Below, piece after piece: positions 8,841 to 15,618 of a stretch of DNA of 64,000 nucleotides; positions within the stretch are counted from its first letter, which is position 1; every line of letters starts with the position of its first letter. The DNA lies in the NCBI GenBank assembly GCA_964235945.1, contig CAXSDV010000006.1, positions 27,872-91,871 on the forward strand. Direction: 5' to 3'. The DNA comes from JASLDZ01 sp964235945 (GTDB lineage: Bacteria > Pseudomonadota > Alphaproteobacteria > Caulobacterales > Caulobacteraceae). A program made the translations under genes and the position numbers. The notes beneath the pieces were generated by a model that was not told where the DNA came from, searched no databases, and saw only the letters and a list, made by a program, of their open reading frames with translations.

Positions 8841-8869
8841 GTGACCGGTGTGTGAAGCTTCCACGACAG
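8841..8869 (-). promoter_or_regulatory. Candidate PhoB box (three half-sites) upstream of the Oar-like receptor
   Basis: Read on the minus strand, the 7-mers CTGTCGT, GCTTCAC and CGGTCAC lie exactly 11 bases apart, each separated by 4 bases. The Pho box of PhoB is direct CTGTCAY-N4-CTGTCAY. Matches are 6, 4 and 6 of 7. A weaker fourth unit (CGTTGCA) continues the phase. The site is about 90 bases before the ATG at 8752. The adjacent glycosyltransferase on the other strand is less likely to be its target because the repeats are oriented for the receptor. Confidence 0.45.
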
Positions 8870-8910
8870 CGGGCCGAGCGAAGGGAACCGTGTCGCGGAG
8901 GTCACATGAA

Positions 8911-10578
8911 ATGGCGCCCCTTGCGTCGGACAGCCTCGCCCGCCTTAACGACTGCGACGTGCCAACCTCCCCCACCCTCCTCACCCACCGACCCGGCGGC
9001 GTCCTGCAGGCGGACGAGGAGGCGACGCGCGCCTGGGCCTGGGTGTGGGCGCTGGTGGTCGCCTTCACCGCCCTGCGGGTGGCGGTGCTGTTCACCAGCC
9101 CCCTCGAGCTCTACCCGGACGAGGCGCAGTACTGGCTGTGGTCGCGGCGCTTGGCCTGGGGCTACTTCTCCAAGCCGCCGATGATCGCCTGGCTGATCGC
9201 GGCCACCACCGCCCTGGGCGGGAACGGCGAGGCCTGGGTGCGCCTGTCCGCCCCCCTGCTGCACGGCGGCGCCGCCCTGGCGACGGCGGCGGCGGCGGCG
9301 CGGCTCTACGGTGCGCGCGCCGCGCCCACGGCCGCCCTGGTCTACGCGCTCATGCCCGGCGTGCAGCTCTCCAGCGGGGTGATCGCCACGGACGCGCCCC
9401 TGCTGTTCTTCCTGGCGCTGGCGCTGTGGGCCTACGCCGCGCTCTGGACCGCCCGGTCCCCGCGGGAGGCGCTGGCGGCCGCCGCCGGCCTGGGGACGGC
9501 GCTGGGGCTGGCCTCGTTGTCCAAGTATGCGGGGCTTTACTATCTCCTGGGCGTGCTGGCCCACGCCGCCGCCAGCCGCCGCGCCCGCGCCCTGTGGACG
9601 CCCGCGCGGATCGCGCTGGCGCTGGGGCTCGGGTTGCTGATCCTCTCGCCCAACCTCGTCTGGAACGCGGTCCACCACTTCCAGACGGTGGCGCACACCG
9701 CGGCGGACGCGGACTGGCGCGACGGCGAGCCGCGGCCGCACGGCGGCGTCGACCCGCGCGGGCCGTTGGGCTTCGTCGCCGGCCAGTTCGTCGTGTTCGG
9801 CCCCGTCCCCTTCGCCGCCCTGTGCGTCGGGGCGGCCCTGAGCCTGTCGCGGCGCCGGCGCTGGACGGCGACGGACGGCCTGTTGGCCGCCTTCACCCTG
9901 CCGCCGCTCCTGATCGTGCTCGCGGAGGCGGCCGTCGCGCGCGCCAACGCCAACTGGGCCGCGGCCGCCTACGTCTCGGGCGCGGTGGCGGCGGGGGCTT
10001 GGCTGTCGCGGCCGGGGCGGGGGACGTGGAGGGCGGTCGGGCTCGGAGCGCAGGCGGTGCTGGCGGCGGCCTTCCTGCTGGCGGCGGCGGACCCGGCGCT
10101 GGCGGACAGGGCGGGGCTGGGCGCCTCGCTCAAGCGCGCGCGCGGCTGGCGCGCCACCACGCAGGAAGTGGCCGCCTATGCGCGTCGCGCGGCCGCGGAC
10201 GGGCCGGTGGACGCGGTGGCGGTGGACGACCGCTTCGCCTTCAACGCCCTGTCCTACTACGGCGCAGGGCGCTTCGGCGGAACGGCGGGGCCGCCCCTGC
10301 GCATGTGGGTGCACGAGGCGCGCGCGCTCAACCAGGCGGAGATCGAGTCGCCGCTCACCCCCGCGACGGGCGGGCGCGTGGCCTTCGCCTCCCTGCGCTG
10401 GACACGGGAGGCGAAAGCCGACTTCGGCCGGATCGCACGGGAGGAGACGGCGACCGTCGACCTGGGCGGCGGGCGCGTGCGCCGCGTCGTCCTGTTCGAG
10501 GGTCTGCGCTTCGCGCCGCGCCCCCGGCCGGCGGTCAGCGCGAGGGCGGGCCGGGGTTCGCGGGGGCGGCGGCCTTGA
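8911..10578 (+). CDS. GT39-like membrane glycosyltransferase (ArnT/PMT family)
   Basis: Polytopic inner-membrane glycosyltransferase of 555 residues using a polyprenyl-phosphate sugar donor. The first periplasmic loop has the catalytic D70-E71 in LYPDEAQYWLWSRRLAWGYFSKPPM, the hallmark of the GT39/GT83 family. About ten hydrophobic segments follow, then a soluble periplasmic domain from about residue 420. ATG 8911 is preceded by GGAGG at 8897-8901; upstream in-frame starts lack a ribosome site. The acceptor (lipid A, protein or other glycan) cannot be decided. The 3' end overlaps the convergent acid phosphatase gene by 44 bases. Confidence 0.85.
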   Translation: MAPLASDSLARLNDCDVPTSPTLLTHRPGGVLQADEEATRAWAWVWALVVAFTALRVAVLFTSPLELYPDEAQYWLWSRRLAWGYFSKPPMIAWLIAATTALGGNGEAWVRLSAPLLHGGAALATAAAAARLYGARAAPTAALVYALMPGVQLSSGVIATDAPLLFFLALALWAYAALWTARSPREALAAAAGLGTALGLASLSKYAGLYYLLGVLAHAAASRRARALWTPARIALALGLGLLILSPNLVWNAVHHFQTVAHTAADADWRDGEPRPHGGVDPRGPLGFVAGQFVVFGPVPFAALCVGAALSLSRRRRWTATDGLLAAFTLPPLLIVLAEAAVARANANWAAAAYVSGAVAAGAWLSRPGRGTWRAVGLGAQAVLAAAFLLAAADPALADRAGLGASLKRARGWRATTQEVAAYARRAAADGPVDAVAVDDRFAFNALSYYGAGRFGGTAGPPLRMWVHEARALNQAEIESPLTPATGGRVAFASLRWTREAKADFGRIAREETATVDLGGGRVRRVVLFEGLRFAPRPRPAVSARAGRGSRGRRP

Positions 10579-11455
10579 CCGGCAGCCAGGGGGTGCGCGC
10601 CATGGCCTCGCGCTCGGCCACGCACATGCGCCCGGACGGGACGTGCGCGTCCGGCCGGGCGCGCAGGGCGGCCAGTTCGCGCCGGGCGGTCTCCAGGTCC
10701 GCGCGGAACTGCGGATCCGCGTGGAGCACGGCCACCACCGCCGAAGCGTTGGTGCGCCCTTCCTCCACGTCGCTCACCGTGTGGACGCCGCACACCACCC
10801 GGCTCTCGCCGTAGGCGCGGGCGCGCGAGAGGATGTCGGAAGCGCGGTCGGGGGCGAGCTCGGCCATGACCAGCCCCATGCTCCACATCATGGTGGTGTG
10901 GCCGCTGGGATAGCTCCAGCTGTGGGCCACCCCGTCCCGGTCCGCTTCCGTGCAGATGGGGCCGCCGTAGGTCACGAACGGGCGCGGGTGCTGGAAGCGG
11001 TTCTTGGCGTAGCTCGTGATCGCCCCCGCGTCCGCCCGCACGCGGGTCAGCAGGTGCAGGAGCGCCGGCGCGCGCTCGGGGGTGAGGTCCAGCCCCAGCA
11101 CGCAGTCGTAATCGGCGGCGGCCGCCGCCGCGCTCTCCTGGGCGTCCGCCGTGGCCAGGGCCCAGCGGGGCGTGCCCTTGAGCGCCCGCGTCTGGAGGTA
11201 GGCGGTCCGGTCCAACTCGTCCGCCGGCGTACCGGAGCCGGGGACGGGCGGGGGCGGCAGCATGGCGAAGGTGTCGGGCCTGCGGTCCGGGCTGAGATAG
11301 CCCGGCACGCGCGTGCCGCTCTGGTCCAGCGGCTTGGCGTCGCCCGTGCGCGCGGCGGGGAAGCGGCCGGGCGCGGGCGCCTGGGTCCGCCCGGGAACGG
11401 CGGCGGCGGTCGACAGCAGGACGGCGAGGAGGGCGACGCGCACGGGCGGGATCAT
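10535..11455 (-). CDS. Class A non-specific acid phosphatase (PhoN/PAP2 family), exported
   Basis: Periplasmic vanadate-sensitive phosphatase of 306 residues with signal peptide 1-24. All three PAP2 motifs are intact: K151-x6-R158-P159, P183-S-G-H186 and S218-R219-x5-H225-x3-D229 (in SRVVCGVHTVSDV). Length and motif spacing agree with class A acid phosphatases, which release phosphate from organic monoesters. A weak candidate Pho box lies about 47 bases upstream. A role in phosphorus scavenging is consistent with other candidate Pho-regulated genes in the window. Convergent with, and overlapping, the glycosyltransferase gene. Confidence 0.92.
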   Translation of the reverse strand: MIPPVRVALLAVLLSTAAAVPGRTQAPAPGRFPAARTGDAKPLDQSGTRVPGYLSPDRRPDTFAMLPPPPVPGSGTPADELDRTAYLQTRALKGTPRWALATADAQESAAAAAADYDCVLGLDLTPERAPALLHLLTRVRADAGAITSYAKNRFQHPRPFVTYGGPICTEADRDGVAHSWSYPSGHTTMMWSMGLVMAELAPDRASDILSRARAYGESRVVCGVHTVSDVEEGRTNASAVVAVLHADPQFRADLETARRELAALRARPDAHVPSGRMCVAEREAMARTPWLPVKAAAPANPGPPSR

Positions 11456-11501
11456 CGGGACGGACTTCTCGGCTGAGGGGCGTCCTCCCTAGCCGGTGAG
11501 C

Positions 11502-11519
11502 GTGACGGTGTGGAGACGC
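11502..11519 (-). promoter_or_regulatory. Weak candidate PhoB box upstream of the acid phosphatase
   Basis: On the minus strand the half-sites GCGTCTC and CCGTCAC are 11 bases apart (4 and 6 of 7 matches to CTGTCAY). The site is about 47 bases upstream of the acid phosphatase ATG, a plausible position. Only one half-site is good, so this could be chance in GC-rich DNA. Confidence 0.25.
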
Positions 11520-11534
11520 CCGCCCGGGCCGGGG

Positions 11535-11921
11535 TCAGGCTTCGTCGTCCGATCCCTCGACCGGGTCGCCGCCCGGGCCGAGGTGGCCTTCGACGATCAG
11601 CTCGGTGGCGGACGGCGCCGGTGCGCCGTCCTCGCCGTCGGCGGGTTCCGGGGCTTCGGGTTCGGCCATGGGGGACTCCTGTCGGCGGCGCTTGAAGCCG
11701 GAGCGGTTCGGCCGCCGTCCGGTTCCCTCCGCTGCGCGCGCGCCGGAGGCGGACGGCTCCTCGCGCGCCTTGGCCGCGATCTCCTTCAGCTTGCGCGCCT
11801 GGAGGGCCGAGAGGGCCTGGCCGGGGGCGCCCTTCTCCGGGTCGGCGAAGGCGCGACCGTGGGTGCGCACCCGCGCGGCCACGTCCTCCAGGAAGCCGCC
11901 CTCCCACTCGGACAATTCCAC
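11535..11921 (-). CDS. Hypothetical charged protein downstream of gapR (start uncertain)
   Basis: Not recognised. The GTG at 11921 gives 128 residues, but the reading frame is open and protein-like for about 30 codons further upstream (to about 12020: KDESPYAAAREAARRR, then KRARRQADKAGVELSEWEGGF). The true start may therefore be a rare codon nearer gapR. The N-terminal two thirds is basic and helical (FLEDVAARVRTHGRAFADPEKG, LSALQARKLKEIAAKAREE). After a basic hinge (RRPNRSGFKRRR) the C-terminal 45 residues are acidic and proline-rich. This two-charge layout could suit a nucleic-acid or protein-binding accessory, but no domain is identifiable. It follows gapR on the same strand. Confidence 0.6.
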   Translation of the reverse strand: MELSEWEGGFLEDVAARVRTHGRAFADPEKGAPGQALSALQARKLKEIAAKAREEPSASGARAAEGTGRRPNRSGFKRRRQESPMAEPEAPEPADGEDGAPAPSATELIVEGHLGPGGDPVEGSDDEA

Positions 11922-12033
11922 GCCCGCCTTGTCCGCCTGGCGGCGGGCGCGCTTCAGCGCATTGAGCGCCCGCCGGCGCGCGGCCTCGCGGGCGGCGGCG
12001 TAGGGGCTCTCGTCCTTACGCTTCAGGAGCGTT

Positions 12034-12330
12034 TCAGAGGCCGCCGATGGCCGACAGGTAGAGGTCGACCAGCGCCTCCTCCTCCTGGCGCTTGACCTTG
12101 TCCTGCTTGCGCAGCCGCACGACCTTGCGCAGGATCTTGGTGTCGAACCCGTCGCCCTTGGCCTCCGCGTAGACCTGCTTGAGGTCCTCGGACACCGCCG
12201 CCTTGTCCACCTCCAGCCGCTCGATGCGCTCGATGATCGACTTGAGCCGGCCCTGGGCGGCGGCGGTCAGCACGTCCGGGTCGGTGTTGTCGAAATCGGC
12301 TTCGGCGTGGAAGGACGCGTCGTCGGCCAT
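12034..12330 (-). CDS. gapR: GapR-like nucleoid-associated protein (DUF2312)
   Basis: 98 residues. DUF2312/GapR is an alphaproteobacterial DNA-binding protein that in Caulobacter binds overtwisted, AT-rich DNA ahead of replication and transcription and stimulates topoisomerases. The diagnostic core is complete: a long first helix (AAAQGRLKSIIERIERLEVDKAAVSED) followed by KQVYAEAKGDGFDTKILRKVVRLRKQDKVKRQEEEALVDLYLSAIG. Length is close to the roughly 90 residues of known members. One of the strongest taxonomic markers in the window. Confidence 0.96.
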   Translation of the reverse strand: MADDASFHAEADFDNTDPDVLTAAAQGRLKSIIERIERLEVDKAAVSEDLKQVYAEAKGDGFDTKILRKVVRLRKQDKVKRQEEEALVDLYLSAIGGL

Positions 12331-12398
12331 GCGGGCGAGCTCCGGCGGGGGCGGGGGGGCGGCGGGGAGCGGCGGACCCTAGACGCGCCCCTTCCCGC

Positions 12399-13022
12399 TC
12401 ACAACAGGCCGGCCGCCGCCAGGGCGGGACGCAAGGCCGCAGGGTCGTCGAAGCGGTGCGTGGCGAAGCCGAGCGCCTGGGCCTCGCGGATGTTGTCGGC
12501 GTTGTCGTCCACGAACAGCAGGTCGCCGGGCGCCAGTCCCGTGCGTTCGCAGACCAGGGCGAAGATGGCCGGGTCCGGCTTGACCAGCCCCTCGTCGCCG
12601 GAAACGACCACCGTGTCGAACAGGGCGAACACGTCGCTCATGGCCTGCACGCCGGGCCAAGCCTGCGGCGACATGTTGGTCAGGCCATGGATCGGAACGC
12701 CCCGCGCGTGCAGGTCGCGCATGACCGCCTCCGTTTCGGCGATCGCGCCGGAGAACATCTCCTCCCACCGGTTCCACCAGGCGCGGATGGCGGCCTCGTG
12801 TTCCGGGTGCTCGGCCACCAGCAGGTCGGCGCCCTCGGTGAAGGAGCGGCCGCGGTCGTGCTCGGTGTGCCAAGCCATGGTGCACACGTCCGCCAGGAAG
12901 GCGTCGCGCTCGGCCGGGTCGGGAAAGATCTTGCTGTAGAGCGTGCGCGGGTCCCAACGCACGATCACGTTGCCCACGTCGAACAGCACGGCGCAGGGAC
13001 GCCCCGCCGGGGAGGCCGCCAC
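12399..13022 (-). CDS. HAD-superfamily phosphatase (YihX-like)
   Basis: Haloacid-dehalogenase hydrolase of 207 residues starting at GTG. Motif I is FDVGNVIVRWD with nucleophile D15. The DxGN form rather than DxDxT is typical of the YihX/epoxide-hydrolase-N branch of HAD-IA. Motif II lies in GLTNMSPQAW, motif III is the lysine in GLVKPDPAIF, and motif IV is FVDDNADNIREAQALG. A helical cap lies between motifs I and II. YihX proteins act on sugar phosphates such as glucose 1-phosphate, but the substrate is not provable here. It lies 22 bases downstream of the rpmJ start-to-stop unit on the same strand. Confidence 0.88.
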   Translation of the reverse strand: MAASPAGRPCAVLFDVGNVIVRWDPRTLYSKIFPDPAERDAFLADVCTMAWHTEHDRGRSFTEGADLLVAEHPEHEAAIRAWWNRWEEMFSGAIAETEAVMRDLHARGVPIHGLTNMSPQAWPGVQAMSDVFALFDTVVVSGDEGLVKPDPAIFALVCERTGLAPGDLLFVDDNADNIREAQALGFATHRFDDPAALRPALAAAGLL

Positions 13023-13044
13023 CGAGGGCGGCTTCAGCGGGCGA

Positions 13045-13170
13045 TCAGCCCTGCTTGGCCTTGAAGCGCGGGTCCGTCTTGTTGATCACGAAGATCACGC
13101 CTTTACGGCGCACGATCTTGCAGTCCTTGTGACGGCTCTTGAGCGACTTGAGGGAGCTGCGGACCTTCAT
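13045..13170 (-). CDS. rpmJ: 50S ribosomal protein bL36, zinc-independent form
   Basis: 41 residues beginning MKVRSSLKSLKSRHKDCK and ending in NKTDPRFKAKQG. Zinc-binding bL36 has three Cys and one His in a ribbon. This copy keeps a single Cys (C17) and the C-terminal extension typical of the C-minus (YkgO-type) paralogue. Many alphaproteobacteria carry this form as their only bL36; where two exist, the C-minus form is used when zinc is scarce. The ATG at 13170 is preferred to an upstream GTG giving 60 residues because homologues begin MKVRxSL/MKIRNSL. Confidence 0.95.
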   Translation of the reverse strand: MKVRSSLKSLKSRHKDCKIVRRKGVIFVINKTDPRFKAKQG

Positions 13171-13378
13171 GACCTTGATCTGACCCGGACGCGTGTGACG
13201 ACTGCGCGAGGGCGCAACCTGGAGCACGACCGCCGATCGGGGCCGTGTGGGAGGGCGCGTTCCTAGGGCTGCGGCCCGTCCCTGTCAACGCGGCCGTGCG
13301 GGGTGGAGGCCCTTCCGCGCGGACGCCAGGAACGCCGTTTCGGTCGCGCGCAAGGGCGAAGCGGGCTAAACCGCACCC

Positions 13379-14716
13379 ATGCACCGGCGCGCCTTCCTCA
13401 GCACGGCCCTGGGATCGGCGGTGATCCCCGTCCTGCCGCCGATCCCCTATGCGAGCCTGGGCGCCAGGCCGGGAGGGGACGGGGCGACGCCCAACTCCGC
13501 GCAGTTCCAGGCCTGGTTGACGGCCTTCCGCGCCAAGGCGCTGGCCGCGGGCCTGCCCGCCGACTTCCTCGCGCTGGAGCTGGCGGGGCTCGTTCCCGCG
13601 CCGGAGGTGGTGGCGGCCGACGCGCGCCAGCCCGAGTTCTCCAAGCCCATCAGCGAGTACCTCGCCTCCGCCGTGTCGGCGGGGCAGGTGTCGGCCGGGC
13701 GGTCCAAGCGCGTCTCGACCTCCGCCTGGCTCGACCCGTCGGCCGCCCGCTACGGCGTGGCCGCCGAGGTGCTGGTGGCGATCTGGGGCATGGAAAGCGC
13801 CTACGGCCGCTTCCAGGGCGACCACGACGTGGTGCGCGCCTTCGCCACCCTGGCCGCCCAGGGCCGCCGGCGCGATTGGGCGGAAGCGCAGCTCATCTCC
13901 ACCCTTCGGCTGATCGCGGCGGGGACGGCCACCCGCGAGGAGCTGCGCGGCTCCTGGGCCGGCGCCATGGGCCAGACCCAGTTCACCCCGCAGGACTACG
14001 CCGCCTACGGCGCGGACGGCGACGGCGACGGCCGCGTGGACATCTGGAGCTCGGCCCCGGACGCCCTGGCCTCCTCCGCCAACTTCCTGCGCCGCAAGGC
14101 CGCCTGGCGCACCGGGGAGGGCTGGGCGCGCGAGGTGGCCGTGCCCCGCGCCGGCTTCGACTACGCCCTGGCGGACGCGGACGCCCGGTCCTGGGCCGAC
14201 TGGCGGGCGCTGGGGGTGGCGACGGCGGACGGCGGCGCCCTGCGCCCGGCGGACCAGGCGGAGCCCGCGCGTCTGCTGCTGCCCATGGGGCGCCTCGGCC
14301 CGGGCTTCCTGGCTTGGCCCAACCATTACGCCATCCGCGCTTACAACAATTCGGTGAGCTACGCCCTGGCCGTGGGCCTGCTGGCCGACCGGATCGGCGG
14401 GGGCGGCCCGCTGGTGCAGCCCTGGCCGGCGGACAAACCCACCACCCAGGCGGACCGGACGGCGGCGCAGGCCGCCCTGCTCAGGGCCGGCTTCGACCCC
14501 GGGACCATCGACGGGGTGCTGGGCGCGGGCACCCGCCGCGCCACCCGGGCCTGGCAACAGGCCCGCGGCCTGCCCGCGGACGGCTGGCTGTCCTACGACC
14601 TCGTCCAGCGCCTGAAGGCGGAAGGCGCGGCCTCGTCCCTCCCCGCGGCGCCCGCCGCCCCGGCGGAAGGCGAGGACCCGCTGGGAGGGCTCCTGGCCGG
14701 GGCGCCCGCGCGCTGA
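13379..14716 (+). CDS. Lytic murein transglycosylase (MltB family) with peptidoglycan-binding domain
   Basis: 445 residues. The N-terminus MHRRAFLSTALG has twin arginines, suggesting Tat or Sec export. The SLT_2/MltB catalytic domain spans about 40-330. The catalytic glutamate is E139 in IWGMESAYGRFQG, and GSWAGAMGQTQFTPQDY and NHYAIRAYNNSVSYA are further family signatures. A PG_binding_1 domain occupies about 350-415 (QAALLRAGFDPGTIDGVLGAGTRRA). The enzyme cleaves MurNAc-GlcNAc bonds to 1,6-anhydro ends in the periplasm during wall remodelling. It has the GDGDGRVDIWSS calcium-loop-like stretch common in MltB. Confidence 0.94.
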   Translation: MHRRAFLSTALGSAVIPVLPPIPYASLGARPGGDGATPNSAQFQAWLTAFRAKALAAGLPADFLALELAGLVPAPEVVAADARQPEFSKPISEYLASAVSAGQVSAGRSKRVSTSAWLDPSAARYGVAAEVLVAIWGMESAYGRFQGDHDVVRAFATLAAQGRRRDWAEAQLISTLRLIAAGTATREELRGSWAGAMGQTQFTPQDYAAYGADGDGDGRVDIWSSAPDALASSANFLRRKAAWRTGEGWAREVAVPRAGFDYALADADARSWADWRALGVATADGGALRPADQAEPARLLLPMGRLGPGFLAWPNHYAIRAYNNSVSYALAVGLLADRIGGGGPLVQPWPADKPTTQADRTAAQAALLRAGFDPGTIDGVLGAGTRRATRAWQQARGLPADGWLSYDLVQRLKAEGAASSLPAAPAAPAEGEDPLGGLLAGAPAR

Positions 14717-14743
14717 TCCGTCCGCGCGGGCGCGGACCGGCGC

Positions 14744-14771
14744 TTGAGCAGGCCGCCCACCCCGCTATAGA
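14744..14771 (+). promoter_or_regulatory. Sigma-70-type promoter for cytochrome oxidase subunit IV
   Basis: TTGAGC (14744-14749) and TATAGA (14766-14771) are separated by 16 bases. They sit about 75 bases upstream of the ATG at 14845, in an otherwise GC-rich gap. Spacing is one base short of optimal. Confidence 0.5.
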
Positions 14772-14844
14772 AAGAGGATGTTTCCCCGGCCGCGAGGCCG
14801 CGACCGCCCGCGCGACCTCGCGCGCGCCCGCAGGATGTTTCGCC

Positions 14845-15126
14845 ATGGCCGACACCGCCTCCACCCCCAACCTCGGCGAAACCGACGGTCCCGTTTCTCC
14901 CGAGACCATGGAGATGACCGAGCAGGTCTCGACCTACCGGGCGTTCAACGGCCTGGTGAAATGGGGCTCCCTGGGCATCGCCGCGATGCTGCTGTTCCTG
15001 GTGCTGGAGTTCTGCACCCGCACGGGCTTCCTGCCCTCCGCCTTCATCGCGGTGGTGGTGCTGATCCTGGGCTTCGTGGGTCTTCGCAAGCGCGTGGCCG
15101 CCGATCCGGTCCACTCGCCTTCCTGA
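14845..15126 (+). CDS. aa3-type cytochrome c oxidase subunit IV
   Basis: Small inner-membrane subunit of 93 residues (PF07835-like) that stabilises the aa3 oxidase of alphaproteobacteria. After a 30-residue polar N-terminus comes the signature STYRAFNGLVKWGSLGIA, which closely follows the family pattern of a Tyr-x-x-Phe then Lys-Trp-Gly. Two hydrophobic segments follow (about 42-62 and 67-83), although family members usually have one; the second resembles the fused extension seen in Caulobacterales. The other oxidase subunits are not adjacent, which is normal for this gene. Confidence 0.82.
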   Translation: MADTASTPNLGETDGPVSPETMEMTEQVSTYRAFNGLVKWGSLGIAAMLLFLVLEFCTRTGFLPSAFIAVVVLILGFVGLRKRVAADPVHSPS

Positions 15127-15153
15127 CCGACGCCGCGCCCCCGCCGGAGGGCG

Positions 15154-15618
15154 TCAGATCAGGAAGACGTCGTCGTCCACCGTCTCGGGCACGGCGACGG
15201 GGCGGGGCGGCTTGGGCGGGGCGCCCGGACGGCGGCGTCCGACGAGGCGCGCCACCCGCATGAGCAGCGCCTTATCGTCGAACGGCTTGCATACGTAGTC
15301 GTCCGCCCCTTCGCTCCGCGCGCAGGCGATGTCGGAAGGGGCGTTGCGCGCGGTGAGCATGAGCACGGGCGTGGACGCCAGGGCCGGGCGCGCGCGCATG
15401 AACCGCAGCACGCCGAAACCGTCGAGCCGGGGCATGTTCACGTCCAGTACCGCCAGGCCCGGGCGGAAACCCGCCAGGCGCTCGACCGCCTCCGCCCCGT
15501 CGCGGGCGGTTCCCACCAGGTAGCCCGCCAGGTCCAGACGGACCGTGAGCAGTTCGAGGATGGCGGGGTCGTCCTCGGCGACGAACACGCGGGGGCGGGA
15601 GGCGTCAAGCGGCGGCAT
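15154..15618 (-). CDS. Single-domain response regulator (CheY-like)
   Basis: 154 residues with a receiver domain at 8-128: acidic pocket E15-D16-D17, phosphoacceptor D59 (LAVLDVNMP), T89 and K111 (DDYVCKPFD). A Pro-rich tail of about 25 residues follows with no output domain. Its ATG overlaps the end of the hybrid kinase gene by 14 bases, so it is the second gene of a two-gene operon. It is the likely receiver in a phosphorelay with that kinase, or a partner of another kinase. Confidence 0.93.
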   Translation of the reverse strand: MPPLDASRPRVFVAEDDPAILELLTVRLDLAGYLVGTARDGAEAVERLAGFRPGLAVLDVNMPRLDGFGVLRFMRARPALASTPVLMLTARNAPSDIACARSEGADDYVCKPFDDKALLMRVARLVGRRRPGAPPKPPRPVAVPETVDDDVFLI

